Source: Halococcoides cellulosivorans (lineage in GTDB: Archaea; Halobacteriota; Halobacteria; Halobacteriales; Haloarculaceae). From it: a stretch of 64,000 bases of DNA. Both the position numbers and the translations under genes were made by a program. The stretch is taken from the NCBI RefSeq assembly GCF_003058365.1, contig NZ_CP028858.1, positions 310,001 to 374,000 of the forward strand, written 5' to 3'. Positions 9,382 to 18,875 of this stretch are shown here, in pieces (the first letter of the stretch is position 1; each line of letters opens with the position of its first letter). Below the pieces are notes generated by a model that worked only from the letters and a program-made list of their open reading frames with translations, ran no database searches and was not told the DNA's origin.

Positions 9382-10521
9382 ATGGATATTGCCGATATCG
9401 CCACGAGAGAGTACGTCGACGTGGACGGGAACGAACGGATCGCGAAGGTCCGGTCGATCTTCGAGCGCGAGCGGCCGCGTGGCGTGATCGTCCTGGAGGA
9501 CGGCGAGTACGCCGGGGTGCTCTCGGAGCGCCAGTTCGTCCAGAGTCACGTCGAGGATCGCGCCAAGGCTGCCAAACTCGCCCGGAACGCGCCCAAAGTC
9601 GAGCGGACTGCCGACGTCCGCGAGACGGCCCGCGTGCTCGTCGAGAGCGGGTCCCGCGTCGCGCCGGTGTTCGAGGCCGACCGACTCTGGGGGATCGTCA
9701 CCGACGACGCGATCCTCGGGGCCGTCCTGGAGAACCTCGAAGCGATCGACGTGTCGGACGTCTACACCGAGTCGGTGACGACCGTCTCCGAGGAGACCAC
9801 GCTCGGGAAGGCGATCAACCTGCTTCGCGATCGGGGCATCTCCCGATTGCCGGTCGTCGAGGACGGCGTTCTCACCGGCATCGTCACGACCCACGACATC
9901 GTCGATCTGGTCGTCCGGAACATGGACAAATCGACCGTCGGCGAGCGCGCGGGCGACGTCGATCGGATGCTCGACCTGCCGGTGTACGACGTGATGTCGA
10001 GCCCCGTCGAGACGATCACCGTCGACGAATCGGTCCGGACCGCCGTCGACCGGATGCTCGCCAACGACTACGGTGGCCTGGTCGTCACGCCCGAACGCGA
10101 CGACAGCCTCGTCGCCGGGGTCGTCACCAAGACCGACGTGCTCCGGGCGCTCACCTTCACCGAAGAAGAGCACATGGACGTCCAGATCACGAACGTCAAC
10201 TTACTCGATACGTTCTCTCGGGACAGCGTCCGTGAGGGCATCGAGGCGGTCGCTGACAAGTACCAGGACATGCAGGTCCAGCACGCTCACGTCCGCCTCC
10301 ACCAGCACAAGGAGCGACTCCGGGGCACGCCGCTGATCCAGTGTCAGATCCGCCTGCGGACGAACAAAGGCCAGATGGCCGGGTCGGGCGAGGGCTACGG
10401 CGCGAAGACCGCGTTCAACGTCGCCTGTGACAAACTCCAGCGAAACGTCCTCCAGGCGAAAGGGATTACGAGCGACGAGGAGTACCGCGGACAACTCCTC
10501 CGGAAACTCGGTGAACTGTAG
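9382..10521 (+). CDS. four-CBS-domain protein with C-terminal S30AE/HPF-like domain
   Basis: 379 aa cytoplasmic regulator. Four CBS motifs are visible in the first ~255 residues (for example SGSRVAPVFEADRLWGIVTDD and GISRLPVVEDGVLTGIVTT), forming two adenylate-binding pairs in known homologues. The last ~110 residues (from about 270) contain HVRLHQHKERLRG, then an amphipathic strand, then YGAKTAFNVACDKLQRNVL, resembling the ribosome-hibernation fold of S30AE/HPF proteins. A link from cell energy state to ribosome dormancy is inference. Own promoter; convergent with the rnr-like gene. Confidence 0.8.
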   Translation: MDIADIATREYVDVDGNERIAKVRSIFERERPRGVIVLEDGEYAGVLSERQFVQSHVEDRAKAAKLARNAPKVERTADVRETARVLVESGSRVAPVFEADRLWGIVTDDAILGAVLENLEAIDVSDVYTESVTTVSEETTLGKAINLLRDRGISRLPVVEDGVLTGIVTTHDIVDLVVRNMDKSTVGERAGDVDRMLDLPVYDVMSSPVETITVDESVRTAVDRMLANDYGGLVVTPERDDSLVAGVVTKTDVLRALTFTEEEHMDVQITNVNLLDTFSRDSVREGIEAVADKYQDMQVQHAHVRLHQHKERLRGTPLIQCQIRLRTNKGQMAGSGEGYGAKTAFNVACDKLQRNVLQAKGITSDEEYRGQLLRKLGEL

Positions 10522-10588
10522 GAGACCCGCCACCGTCGGACACTCGGCGGGCGGTCTGGGCGCTCTCGACGCCTGTCGCTGTGGCCGA

Positions 10589-11959
10589 TCACTCCTCCTC
10601 TACGGTCTCTCCTTCGTCCTCTCCTCCCTTCTCGTCCCCTTCGGTCTCTCCGTCCTCGTCGTCGACGACGTCGACTCCGCGATTGTTGACTGCGCTGGGG
10701 TCGAGGCCGACCTCCTGAAGGAAGGTCTTGTACTCGCGCTCGCACTGCTCGGCGTCTTTCTGGCGGTCGCTCGCGCGATCACACAGCGCGACCAGGTCCT
10801 CGGGGACGTCGTTGGTGTGGACGATCCAGTGGTTGATGAGGTCGCTCAGCCGTCTGATGGGCGAGGTGAAGTGCCCGTAGATCTCGAAGTTGAGCGCGTG
10901 ATGCCCGCCGAACGGGTCGTTCATGTACCGGGCGCGGGGCATGACCTTCATCACGGCCCACTGGATCTTGTCGAGTTGGCGCTCGGGCGCGGATTCCAGC
11001 GTCGCGTTGACGGCTTTCCGGGGGTCTTCGAACCCACCGCCGGAGATCGAGACACCGTCGAGGTCCTGGATTTCCTGGAGCGCCTCGTTCCACTCCTCGG
11101 GGCTCGGTTGGGGATGGACGCGGTACATCGCTTCGACGCCCCGATCCCACATGAGAACGTGCGTGACGGCCTTGTTGGCCTTGAGCATGCACTCCTCGAC
11201 GATGGTGTGGGCGCGATCCCGCCGCGGATTGAGGACGAGCGAGCCGTCTTCTTTGCGCTGGTCGTGCATCCGATCGGCTAGTTCCCAGATCGATGCGGTC
11301 TTCTCTGCGAGATCGACCGACTGGTCTTCGAGCAGGTCCGCGGCGGTCTCTGGTTCGTCCAGCAGGCGCTCGGCCTCGCTGTAGGTCAGGCGGGCGTCCG
11401 ATCGGATGATCGATTTGTAGATCTCGATCGAGTCGTAGCCCAGATGCTCGGGATCGAGGTGCATCTCGACGGTGTGCGCGAGTCGGTCCTCGTTCGGGAC
11501 GAGCGAACAGACCGTCTCCGCGAGGATCGGCGGGAGCATGTGGACGGTGTATCCGGGGAGATAGACGGTGTTCGCACGCTCGACGGCGCTGTCCCAGATC
11601 GCCGTCTCGGGGTTGACGTAGTGAGTCACGTCGGCGATGTGCACCCAGAGGACGATCTCGTCGTCGCGGCGCTCGATCGAGACGGCGTCGTCGAAGTCCT
11701 GGGCGTCGACGGGGTCGGTCGTCCACGTCGTCAGATCGCGCAGATCCTCGCGCTCGGAGAGTTCCGCGTCGACGTCAGACTGGACGTCGTCGGTCAACTG
11801 GTCGGCTTCGACTTTCACGGCGTCGGGGAACTCGTCTGGAATGCCGAACTTCTCGAACAGTTCCTCGCGTTTGTTTTCGAGGTGGCGGGCCATCTCCGCG
11901 TCGATCTCGACGGGGCCTTTGGCCTCGGCGGTCCCGGCCTCGGCGTTCGCGTCGGTCAT
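10589..11959 (-). CDS. rnr: RNB-domain exoribonuclease (RNase R/II family)
   Basis: 456 aa processive 3'-5' RNase. The RNB active-site motif DPVDAQDFDD is at 82-91 with four acidic residues for two metal ions. Other RNB marks: YVNPETAIWDSA, GYTVHMLPPILAE and the late HFTSPIRRLSDL. It lacks the N-terminal cold-shock domains of bacterial RNase R, as is usual for the short haloarchaeal form, and ends in an acidic tail rich in D, E and G. The frame is open to 12202, but the ATG at 11959 fits the protein start. 50 bases downstream of a membrane gene on the same strand. Confidence 0.88.
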   Translation of the reverse strand: MTDANAEAGTAEAKGPVEIDAEMARHLENKREELFEKFGIPDEFPDAVKVEADQLTDDVQSDVDAELSEREDLRDLTTWTTDPVDAQDFDDAVSIERRDDEIVLWVHIADVTHYVNPETAIWDSAVERANTVYLPGYTVHMLPPILAETVCSLVPNEDRLAHTVEMHLDPEHLGYDSIEIYKSIIRSDARLTYSEAERLLDEPETAADLLEDQSVDLAEKTASIWELADRMHDQRKEDGSLVLNPRRDRAHTIVEECMLKANKAVTHVLMWDRGVEAMYRVHPQPSPEEWNEALQEIQDLDGVSISGGGFEDPRKAVNATLESAPERQLDKIQWAVMKVMPRARYMNDPFGGHHALNFEIYGHFTSPIRRLSDLINHWIVHTNDVPEDLVALCDRASDRQKDAEQCEREYKTFLQEVGLDPSAVNNRGVDVVDDEDGETEGDEKGGEDEGETVEEE

Positions 11960-12009
11960 GGGCGGGGTACGCGGACCGATCGGGTAGGCGTTTCGACGCC
12001 CTCTCGATT

Positions 12010-12858
12010 TCACTCCCGGGACGTGTCGTCGGACTCGAACCCGTCGGTCTCGCCAGTGACCGTAGTGTAGATCTCGGCAAGAACGGCGATCAGGACCGTC
12101 GAGACGACGGCCCACCAGAACGTGCTCGCGAGCCTGAAGGCCGGAACGGCGAATCCGACGACGGACTCCATCACCGCGCCGGAGTCGTGATTCGTCGTCC
12201 ACCGAATCCCGTCGAGGACCGAGAACGGCGTCACGGTGACGATCCAGACGAGGACGATCCCCAGCAGCGACCGGCGGTGATCGCGTGCGATCTCCGCGCT
12301 CCGCCCGAGAGCGGCGAACGGACCCCGGTTTTCGACGGCGATGGCGAACGGGACGAACGGGACGGTTACCGCGGCGTAGATCCAGAGTCCGGCCAGAGCC
12401 ACGAGTCCGAGCACGACCATCGGAAGCCCGATGACGGCGAGCAACTGGAGGCCGAGGAGAGCCACTGCGAGGGCCACGCCGAGAGCGATCTGGACGACCA
12501 GCAGCGATCCCACGGCCCGGAGGATGCGGTCTGTGAACACGCCGAGGTCGACGGTGTCGAGTGTGTCGATCTCGCGGACGAACAGCCGACAGGCTCCGAC
12601 GGTGACGACCAGCGAGAGGCCGCCCCCGACGAGCGTGAGGACTCCGATCCAGACCTTTCGACCGGTACCCAGGTAGGTGAAATAGTCCATCGTTCGTCCG
12701 ACTGCCCTGGGATCGAACCCCGAGTCCAGCAACGTCTCGACGACGACGAACAGCAAAAAGACGATCATCCCAGACGGCGTTTTCGCCCGATCGATGCCCC
12801 TACCGATCACCTGCCCAACACGGAATGCCACGGATATTTTCCGGTTCGGCTCCGGCAA
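12010..12858 (-). CDS. multi-pass membrane protein, haloarchaeal family (paralogue of next gene)
   Basis: Up to 282 aa with five to six hydrophobic segments (about 25-45, 70-90, 110-160, 165-185, 200-220, 235-260). The N-terminal pattern with loops rich in G and R and the EIARDHRRSLLG segment resemble the DUF7847-like families common in Halobacteria. No catalytic motif seen; function unknown. The first codon would be TTG; a GTG nine codons later is an alternative start. Next to a similar protein at 12910-13620, suggesting tandem duplication and divergence. Confidence 0.72.
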   Translation of the reverse strand: MPEPNRKISVAFRVGQVIGRGIDRAKTPSGMIVFLLFVVVETLLDSGFDPRAVGRTMDYFTYLGTGRKVWIGVLTLVGGGLSLVVTVGACRLFVREIDTLDTVDLGVFTDRILRAVGSLLVVQIALGVALAVALLGLQLLAVIGLPMVVLGLVALAGLWIYAAVTVPFVPFAIAVENRGPFAALGRSAEIARDHRRSLLGIVLVWIVTVTPFSVLDGIRWTTNHDSGAVMESVVGFAVPAFRLASTFWWAVVSTVLIAVLAEIYTTVTGETDGFESDDTSRE

Positions 12859-12909
12859 CTTTAGTGACTGCGGTCGTCGGCATCTCGTACCAGCGTGAAC
12901 GCCGAGCGG

Positions 12910-13620
12910 TTACTCGGGGCGGACCGCGACGTCTCGAATCTCGCGCAGGCGCACGACCGCCTCGACGAACACGCCGATCAGCGCGAGTTGGACGGCCGTC
13001 AGCAGCGCCGCCCGGAGCAGGCCACCGACGAACGGGACCGCGATCGCGAGCAGCGACCCGACGAGGCCGACGAGAACGCCGACCGCGAGCAGCGTAGCGA
13101 CGACTGCGACCGTCGCCCGATCAGTCGCCGCGAGCGCCCACGCGCGATCGAGTGCGCCGGCGGCCGACCGATCCTCGATCGCGATCGTGACGAGCGCGAT
13201 CGCGCCCAGCGTCACGACCGCGATCCCCGGAACGACGGCGAGGAGTGTGCCGCCGAGCGCGAGCGGGGCGAGGACGACCGCGAGCGCGACCGTCGAGGCC
13301 ATCGCGCGGCCGATCCGGCGGGTGAACGGGCTTCGATCGCCGGGGACGGCCGGGCCCATCGTGCGGGCCGCGACGACGTGGGCGTACAGCGTCACGACCG
13401 CCGTTCCGATCCAGAGGGCCGCGAGTATGGCGAGGACGCCACCCGCGACCCACCAGCGCCGACTCACCAGCGTGGTCGGGAGGCCGAACAATATCGTCGC
13501 GAGCGTGCCATAGGAGGCCACGAGATAGCTTCCGAACAGGAGTCCCGCGACGGGCACCAGCGACGCCGACAGCGATCGGCCGAGCCCATCGGTGATCGTC
13601 GCGACCGGGTCGATCCGCAT
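12910..13620 (-). CDS. multi-pass membrane protein, same family as neighbour
   Basis: 236 aa, six predicted hydrophobic segments dominated by A, V and L. Shares with the 12010-12858 protein the order of segments and a central ALDRAWALAATDR region comparable to ALGRSAEIARDH there. ATG at 13620. The two genes lie 51 bases apart on one strand and are probably cotranscribed. No function can be assigned. Confidence 0.72.
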   Translation of the reverse strand: MRIDPVATITDGLGRSLSASLVPVAGLLFGSYLVASYGTLATILFGLPTTLVSRRWWVAGGVLAILAALWIGTAVVTLYAHVVAARTMGPAVPGDRSPFTRRIGRAMASTVALAVVLAPLALGGTLLAVVPGIAVVTLGAIALVTIAIEDRSAAGALDRAWALAATDRATVAVVATLLAVGVLVGLVGSLLAIAVPFVGGLLRAALLTAVQLALIGVFVEAVVRLREIRDVAVRPE

Positions 13621-13690
13621 ACAGAGGGGCGGATCGGCCCGGACAAAACGGTGTCGAGGCCGACGCCGGCCGCCGCGGTCAGCCGGACGA

Positions 13691-13697
13691 TTTATTC
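13691..13697 (+). promoter_or_regulatory. TATA box of the PUA protein gene
   Basis: TTTATTC in a GC-rich context, 24-30 bases before the ATG at 13721; indicates a leaderless transcript and supports that start. Confidence 0.6.
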
Positions 13698-13720
13698 ACG
13701 CTCGCGGGCGATCACCGCGC

Positions 13721-14224
13721 ATGGACGTGAAATCGCGACACCACCTCCGCGCGGACGCCATCGACGCCATCGACACGGCGCTCGCGGACCGACTCGGCGT
13801 GCCCCTCGACGGTGACACCTACGAACGCGTGACCTTCGAGGCCGACGACCGGGAACTCGTGCTGGTCGACGGCGACCCGCTCGTGCTCTACCTCGACGAG
13901 GAGTCGGTCGGCGGGGCCGACGGCGACCCGTTCGTCACCGTCCGGGGCGCGAACGCGACCGATCCCGAGCGCGCGACCGTCACGGTCGACGCCGGCGCGA
14001 TCGAGTTCGTCTCCGACGGCGCGGACGTGATGCGCCCGGGCATCGTCGCGGCCGACGACGCGATCGAGGCGGGCGACCCGGTCGTCATCGTCGAAGAAGC
14101 TCACGGGAAGGCGCTCGCGGTCGGGCGCGCACGCGTGGAGGGGTCCGACATGGTCGGTGAGGAGGGGAAGGTCGTCGACTCGATCCACCACGTCGGTGAC
14201 GACATCTACGAGTTCGCGCCGTAG
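13721..14224 (+). CDS. PUA-domain RNA-binding protein
   Basis: 167 aa. The C-terminal ~80 residues form a PUA domain: VMRPGIVAADDAIEAGDPV, VVIVEEAHGKALAVGRA and the final GKVVDSIHHVGDDIYEF are characteristic. The N-terminal part begins MDVKSRHHLR and is a small pre-PUA region. Proteins of this type in Archaea are thought to act on rRNA or tRNA; the substrate is unknown. The start is set by the TATA box just upstream. Convergent with mch. Confidence 0.85.
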   Translation: MDVKSRHHLRADAIDAIDTALADRLGVPLDGDTYERVTFEADDRELVLVDGDPLVLYLDEESVGGADGDPFVTVRGANATDPERATVTVDAGAIEFVSDGADVMRPGIVAADDAIEAGDPVVIVEEAHGKALAVGRARVEGSDMVGEEGKVVDSIHHVGDDIYEFAP

Positions 14225-14259
14225 CTCCGGGCGACGCCCGCCGATCGGCTGGCGCCCGG

Positions 14260-15174
14260 TCAGTGCCAGGCTCGATCGAGCACGTCCGGGCGGCACTCGC
14301 CGGCCGTCCGGGTCGGCCCGCCGATCACGTCGACGGTGACGGTCGCGGGCGCGAACAGGTCGCGATCCAGGTCGGCGTACGCCCAGTCGGCGTCGTCGAA
14401 GATCGATTCGAACGGCGCCTCGGCGGTCGAGACGAGCGCGGCGGGATCCGGGCCCTCGCCGTCGACGGTCAGGTGGACCTGGCCGCCGTGGGCGACGGCG
14501 TCGGTCCCGCGCGCCATCGCGACGCGTTCGTCGGCGGCGACCGGTGGGACTGGCGCGCGACCGCTGGCCGACTGGAGGGACGCGAGGTCGCCGTCCGCTT
14601 CGAGCCATCGATAGACGCCCAACTCGGCCGCACGGGCCGCCGCGGCGACGCTGCCGGTGAGACTCGCCGTCCGGAAGCCCACGAGCGTCACGGCGGACTC
14701 CGCGACACCCGCTCGATCAGCGACCTCGCTCGCGATGGCGTCGGTCGGTCGCTCCTCGGTTTCGAGACACAACACCGCCATCTCGAAAGACTCGTCGTGC
14801 GCGAGGTGTGCGAACACGTCCTCGGCGGCGGCGAGTGCGCGAGCCGGCCCGCTGCCCAGCGCCTCCTGGTCACCGGTGAACTCCCAGCCCGCTTTCTGTG
14901 AGCCCAGCAGGGCGAGACCGGGGTGATCGGTCGCGACCGTCACCACTGGGCGGGTCGCGCCCGCGACGCCGTCGAGGTCGGTCTGGACGCTCGCCAACCC
15001 CCCGGTCTGGATGTCGACGACGAGCGCGCCGGCTTCGAGGCCGCCGCGGTGTTCGATTCCACAGTCGAGAACGGTCGCGCCCGAGTCGAGACGATCGACA
15101 CCGATGCCGTACTCGTCGGCGAACTCGACGGCCTCGTCGACGATCTCGGTCGCCCCGCGATTGAGTGGATCCAT
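14260..15174 (-). CDS. mch: methenyltetrahydromethanopterin cyclohydrolase
   Basis: 304 aa enzyme of C1 metabolism that interconverts methenyl- and formyl-pterin forms. Family features: NRGATEIVDEAVEFADEYGI at the N-terminus, SGATVLDCGIEHRGGLEAG, and LLGSQKAGWEF, which matches the conserved SQxAGW pocket. In non-methanogenic haloarchaea the gene serves folate/pterin-linked C1 transfer (family knowledge). Slightly shorter than methanogen Mch (~320 aa). Convergent with the PUA gene. Confidence 0.88.
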   Translation of the reverse strand: MDPLNRGATEIVDEAVEFADEYGIGVDRLDSGATVLDCGIEHRGGLEAGALVVDIQTGGLASVQTDLDGVAGATRPVVTVATDHPGLALLGSQKAGWEFTGDQEALGSGPARALAAAEDVFAHLAHDESFEMAVLCLETEERPTDAIASEVADRAGVAESAVTLVGFRTASLTGSVAAAARAAELGVYRWLEADGDLASLQSASGRAPVPPVAADERVAMARGTDAVAHGGQVHLTVDGEGPDPAALVSTAEAPFESIFDDADWAYADLDRDLFAPATVTVDVIGGPTRTAGECRPDVLDRAWH

Positions 15175-15259
15175 ACCACCGCGTGCGCGCCCGAACAGTC
15201 AACGGTTGCGGTCGATCGCGTGGAACGGTTGCGGTCGATCGCGTGGCCGGGGCTTCCGA

Positions 15260-15574
15260 TCAGTAGTGATCCCGAACCGGTTCGCGCCCGAGTTCCGCGG
15301 CGAGGTCCTCGACTTTCTCGCGAGCGCGCTGGTCGACCGTGCGTTTGTCGTCGACTTTCAGCGTCGTCTCGACGCGGTCGCCGTCGACGGCGTCGTGGGC
15401 CGCCTGCGCCGCTGCGAACAACGTCTCGGTGTCCTCGGCCTCGATGATCGTCCCCATCGGCGTGGTCTCGTAGGCCACGTCGAACGCCTCCAGCGCTTCG
15501 ACGGCCTTGGCGACCTGGCCGGCGAGACTCCCTTCCATCATCGGTACGACGGCGAGAAATCCGAACACGCTCAC
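15260..15574 (-). CDS. MTH1187-family thiamine-binding-like protein
   Basis: 104 aa. Sequence SVFGFLAVVPMMEG, then YETTPMGTIIEAEDTETLF and a C-terminal helix match the MTH1187/YkoF-like family of small ferredoxin-fold proteins, some of which bind thiamine. The start is the GTG at 15574, where the family's first strand begins; the longer open frame is not supported. Shares its upstream region with the divergent 15730 gene. Confidence 0.8.
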   Translation of the reverse strand: MSVFGFLAVVPMMEGSLAGQVAKAVEALEAFDVAYETTPMGTIIEAEDTETLFAAAQAAHDAVDGDRVETTLKVDDKRTVDQRAREKVEDLAAELGREPVRDHY

Positions 15575-15729
15575 GATCGGTCCCTCCCGGTCGTCGATTG
15601 GGTCCGTGACATCGTCGGTCGTTGGGCGGGCCACCTGTTGAACGGTTCGATCAGGCGGCATCGATTGCCGGTATCCGGTCGGGACGCCGGACCGCAACGC
15701 CGTTGTGGCCCCGGTGTGAACAGTGGACT

Positions 15730-16149
15730 GTGACCGACTGGCGTGATTCGATCGCCGCCGAACGGATGGAACTGGACGGAGCGTTCGCCGACCGCGTGAC
15801 GGACGCTGGCCTCTCGAACCGGCAGTGGGATCTGGTGATGGCTGCCGTCGAGATTCGCATCGAGACCCCCGAGTCGCCCGCCGAGGCGGAACTCCGGGCC
15901 GACACCAGCGCGCTCGGGTCCGTCCTCGACGAGTTGGTCGCGATGGACGACGAGGGCGTGGTGGGCACGTCGAGCGGTGACGACGGCGGCTTTCTGGACT
16001 GGCTGGGGTCGCTCACCGACGACGAGACCAGCGAGATGCGAGCGACGGCCGCGGGGCTGGCCGAGGCCTACGTCGAGACCCTCGAAACCCGACTCCGGGA
16101 GTCCGGTCGGTGGACGGCCGTCTGCGAGCAGGCTCGTGACGACGAATAG
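15730..16149 (+). CDS. DUF5799-type haloarchaeal protein
   Basis: 139 aa from a GTG start. The pattern TDWRDSIAAERMELDGAFADRV, then LSNRQWDLVMAAVEIRI, then a glycine-rich linker and a C-terminal helix ending in SGRWTAVCEQ matches a small conserved haloarchaeal family I know as DUF5799. No enzyme motif; cytoplasmic and acidic. Convergent with the 49-aa gene that follows. Confidence 0.75.
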   Translation: MTDWRDSIAAERMELDGAFADRVTDAGLSNRQWDLVMAAVEIRIETPESPAEAELRADTSALGSVLDELVAMDDEGVVGTSSGDDGGFLDWLGSLTDDETSEMRATAAGLAEAYVETLETRLRESGRWTAVCEQARDDE

Positions 16150-16169
16150 CGCGGGACTGGCCGGTCGCC

Positions 16170-16319
16170 CTAGATCTCGTCGCCCGCACGGAACAGCGTC
16201 ATCTCCTCGGCTTCGTAGATGTTGATGAGTTCCGTGACGATCTCGTCGTAGGTCTCCTCGTCGACACGGAGGCTGTCCAGGCGGTCGACCGTCTGTTCGG
16301 TGAGTTCGACTGTCGGCAT
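16170..16319 (-). CDS. short antitoxin-like/DUF7557-like protein (49 aa)
   Basis: A 49-residue protein beginning MPTVELTEQTVDRLDSLRV and continuing EETYDEIVTELINIYEAEE. This strand-then-two-helices layout is typical of ribbon-helix-helix-like DNA-binding or VapB-like small proteins of haloarchaea. An A/T run at 16342-16353 (minus strand TATCGTTTTTTG) lies about 25-35 bases before the ATG. No toxin gene is adjacent, so a regulator is as likely as an antitoxin. Confidence 0.65.
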   Translation of the reverse strand: MPTVELTEQTVDRLDSLRVDEETYDEIVTELINIYEAEEMTLFRAGDEI

Positions 16320-16511
16320 GCCTGACCGTTGGCCCGCCCGGTACAAAAAACGATACCCCCGGTAGTACTCGTCGTCTCTGGCCGTCTCGACCCGGCAACG
16401 ACGGGCTGATCGCTCGATCGGACGGGTCGACTCGGACCCCGTCTCGCTCGCTCGATCGCCCGGGAATACGTCCACTTCAGTCTTCCAATCTGTACGGTAT
16501 GTTTATGTGCC

Positions 16512-16985
16512 ATGGCTTCGATGACCGCGATGAGTGCGCACGTGGCGCACTCGGTGTCCCCCATGCCAGTGTCAGACCTGATGCGGTCGAACGTCGTCAC
16601 GGCCTCGCCCGAGAGTTCCATCGACTCCCTCGCGGAGTCGATGCGTGACCACGGCGTCGGAAGTGTGGTGATCGAAGACGACTCAACGGTGTCCGGCATC
16701 GTCACCGATCGCGACCTCGTCACACGAGTCATGGCCGAGAACGCCGACTGGTCGACTCTGCAGGCGAGCGACGTCATGACGCCCGATCTCCAGACTGTCT
16801 CCGCAGACACTGGGATCGCTGAACTCGTCGAAACCCTCAGTGAGGAAGGTGTCCGGCGCATGCCCGTCGTCGAGAACGACGACCTGGTTGGGATCGTCGC
16901 ACTCGACGACGTGTTCGCGTTGCTCGCGGTCGAACAGGATCGCCTTGCGAACGTCGTAGAGGCCGAATCACCCGTCTTCGAGTGA
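16512..16985 (+). CDS. CBS-domain pair protein
   Basis: 157 aa or slightly less. Two CBS motifs: DLMRSNVVTASPESSIDSLAE with SGIVTDRDLV, and DVMTPDLQTVSADTGIAE with RRMPVVENDDLVGIVALDD. Such stand-alone pairs bind adenine nucleotides or SAM and usually act as sensors; the partner is unknown. Four in-frame ATGs (16512, 16521, 16530, 16563) are possible starts; a TATA-like GTTTATG at 16499-16506 would favour 16530 for a leaderless message. Confidence 0.85.
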   Translation: MASMTAMSAHVAHSVSPMPVSDLMRSNVVTASPESSIDSLAESMRDHGVGSVVIEDDSTVSGIVTDRDLVTRVMAENADWSTLQASDVMTPDLQTVSADTGIAELVETLSEEGVRRMPVVENDDLVGIVALDDVFALLAVEQDRLANVVEAESPVFE

Positions 16986-17120
16986 TTATTCGGGGCGGCG
17001 TCTGCACCCCTCCGACTGCTTTTCCACCCCTCGTCCTCGTTTCGGCGGGAACTGTCTTCACTCGCGGGGCCGAAGGGGCCCCATGACCACGCCACCTCGT
17101 CGCCGTGGAGGCCCGAGCGC

Positions 17121-17765
17121 ATGACCGGTCCTCACCAGGACCAGCCACTCAAGCGCGCGGGCGCGGACCCCGCGGCCGCCGAGGCGAGCGTCGTCCTCGT
17201 CCACGGACGCGGGGCGACCGCGGACAGCATCCTCCAGATGGCCGACGCGTTCCCGGACGGCGTCGCGTACCTGGCTCCTCAAGCCGCCCGGAACACCTGG
17301 TATCCGAACCCGTTTACCGCGCCCGTCGAGACGAACGAACCCGGCCGGTCGTCGGGATTGCGCGCCGTCGGCGACGCCGTCGCGGTCGCGACCGACGCCG
17401 AGATCCCTCGCGAGCGCGTGGCACTCGTTGGCTTCTCTCAGGGCGCGTGTCTGGCCAGCGAGTTCCTCGTGCGCAATCCGGACCGCTACGGTGGGCTGGC
17501 CGCACTGAGCGGCGGGCTCGTCGGTGAGTCGATCGATCCCGACGAGTATCAGGGCGATCTGCAGGACACGCCGGTCTTTCTCGGCTGTAGTGACGTCGAC
17601 CCGCACATCCCGGTCGAGCGCGTCCACGAGACCACCGCGGTGTTCGAGCGGTTGGGCGCGGACGTGACCGAACGGCTGTACGACGGCATGGGTCACGGCG
17701 TCAACGCCGACGAGCGGAGGGTCGTCGCGGACATGGTCGCGGATCTGCTCGACGACGGCGAATGA
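17121..17765 (+). CDS. phospholipase/carboxylesterase-type alpha/beta hydrolase
   Basis: 214 aa serine hydrolase of the acyl-protein-thioesterase-like family. VVLVHGRGATADS supplies the oxyanion loop, the nucleophile lies in VGFSQGACLASEF (GFSQG), and a late Asp in CSDVDPHIP and His in GMGHGVN complete the triad. Cytoplasmic, no signal peptide. Substrate unknown. Convergent with fba. Confidence 0.85.
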   Translation: MTGPHQDQPLKRAGADPAAAEASVVLVHGRGATADSILQMADAFPDGVAYLAPQAARNTWYPNPFTAPVETNEPGRSSGLRAVGDAVAVATDAEIPRERVALVGFSQGACLASEFLVRNPDRYGGLAALSGGLVGESIDPDEYQGDLQDTPVFLGCSDVDPHIPVERVHETTAVFERLGADVTERLYDGMGHGVNADERRVVADMVADLLDDGE

Positions 17766-17787
17766 GCCGGCCGTGAAAAATGCGATC

Positions 17788-18783
17788 TTACTGCGGGAAG
17801 ATGCTCTGGCCCGCGCTGCCCGAGACCTCGGTCAGACCGGCGTGGACGTCAGCGATGCGCTCGCGGACGTTCCGCCCGCCGACGCGGGGGTCGAAGACGT
17901 CCTTGTTGGGCGACCAGTCGACGCCGTTGTAGAAGGTGTCGCGCTCGTCTGCGACGCCTTCGGGCGGGATGATCTCGTCGATGTGGTCGGTGTACAGGTC
18001 GGCCAGCGTCCGGGTGAACTCGTACTGGTAGCGAGTGTCCTTGTTGACCTTCGCGATTCCCCGTCCCATGAAATCAGAGAGCTGATCGGACTGCAGCCCT
18101 GAGGAGCCGTGGAGAACGAGCGGCGTGTCCAGGCCGTGATCAGCGAGTGCCTGGCTAATGTCGCTGGCCAGGTCGGGCTTGAGGTCGAGGTCTTTGCCTT
18201 TCGCGACGCCGTGCTGTGTTCCGACGGAGATGGCGAGCAGGTCACAGCCCGTCCGGTCGACGAACTCGACGGCCTGCCCGGGGTCGGTGTAGAAGGCCTC
18301 TTCAGCGACGATCTCGTCTTCGACGCCTTTGATCTGGCCGAGTTCGGCCTCGACGAGGATCTCCTCGTCGGCGGCCTCGGTCTTCTGGACGACTTCCTTC
18401 GAGCGGGCGACGTTTTCCTCGAAGTCCTCGTGGGAGGCGTCGATCATGATCGAGGAGGGGATGGCCGTCTCGACTTGCATGTCGATGAAGTCCATGTCCG
18501 TCTGGTGGTCCATGTTGAGGAACACGCCGATGTCGTACTGGTCGGCGACGACGTCGATATAGTTCCCCATGGCGCGCAGGCCGTCTTCGGCGTCGCCGTT
18601 GCCGGCGAACCGACAGGCCCCGGCGCTCATCTGGATCAACAGATCGGAGTCCTTCCGGGCGGCCCCCTCCATCAGACCGGCCATGATCTGGGGCTCCGCG
18701 ACGTTGCTCGCGACGAGACCGTAGTCCTCGTCCTGGGCGTTCTCGTAGACCGTCGCCAGTTCTGCGCCTCCGTAAAATGGCAT
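17788..18783 (-). CDS. fba: class II fructose-bisphosphate aldolase
   Basis: 331 aa zinc-dependent aldolase that cleaves or forms fructose 1,6-bisphosphate. Zinc/substrate regions visible: [12 protein letters not shown] (first His ligand), [23 protein letters not shown] and [11 protein letters not shown] at 18783, 92 bases after the end of the upstream fructose-1-phosphate kinase gene on the same strand. The pair suggests a fructose catabolic route F1P to FBP to trioses. The frame is open further upstream, but the ATG starts the conserved domain. Confidence 0.93.
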   Translation of the reverse strand: MPFYGGAELATVYENAQDEDYGLVASNVAEPQIMAGLMEGAARKDSDLLIQMSAGACRFAGNGDAEDGLRAMGNYIDVVADQYDIGVFLNMDHQTDMDFIDMQVETAIPSSIMIDASHEDFEENVARSKEVVQKTEAADEEILVEAELGQIKGVEDEIVAEEAFYTDPGQAVEFVDRTGCDLLAISVGTQHGVAKGKDLDLKPDLASDISQALADHGLDTPLVLHGSSGLQSDQLSDFMGRGIAKVNKDTRYQYEFTRTLADLYTDHIDEIIPPEGVADERDTFYNGVDWSPNKDVFDPRVGGRNVRERIADVHAGLTEVSGSAGQSIFPQ

Positions 18784-18875
18784 TGTACACCGGGCGTTTC
18801 GGAGCCTGGGGCTTACAGGTTGCGATGCGGGCCGGTCCCGGTGAATCTGTCCGGGGGTTCGCACTCGCGGCCACC

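Noticed and set aside
16170-16319. Toxin-antitoxin pair assignment for the 49-aa protein
   Set aside because: It looks antitoxin-like, but neither neighbour (DUF5799-type or CBS protein) resembles a toxin, so only the small gene is reported.
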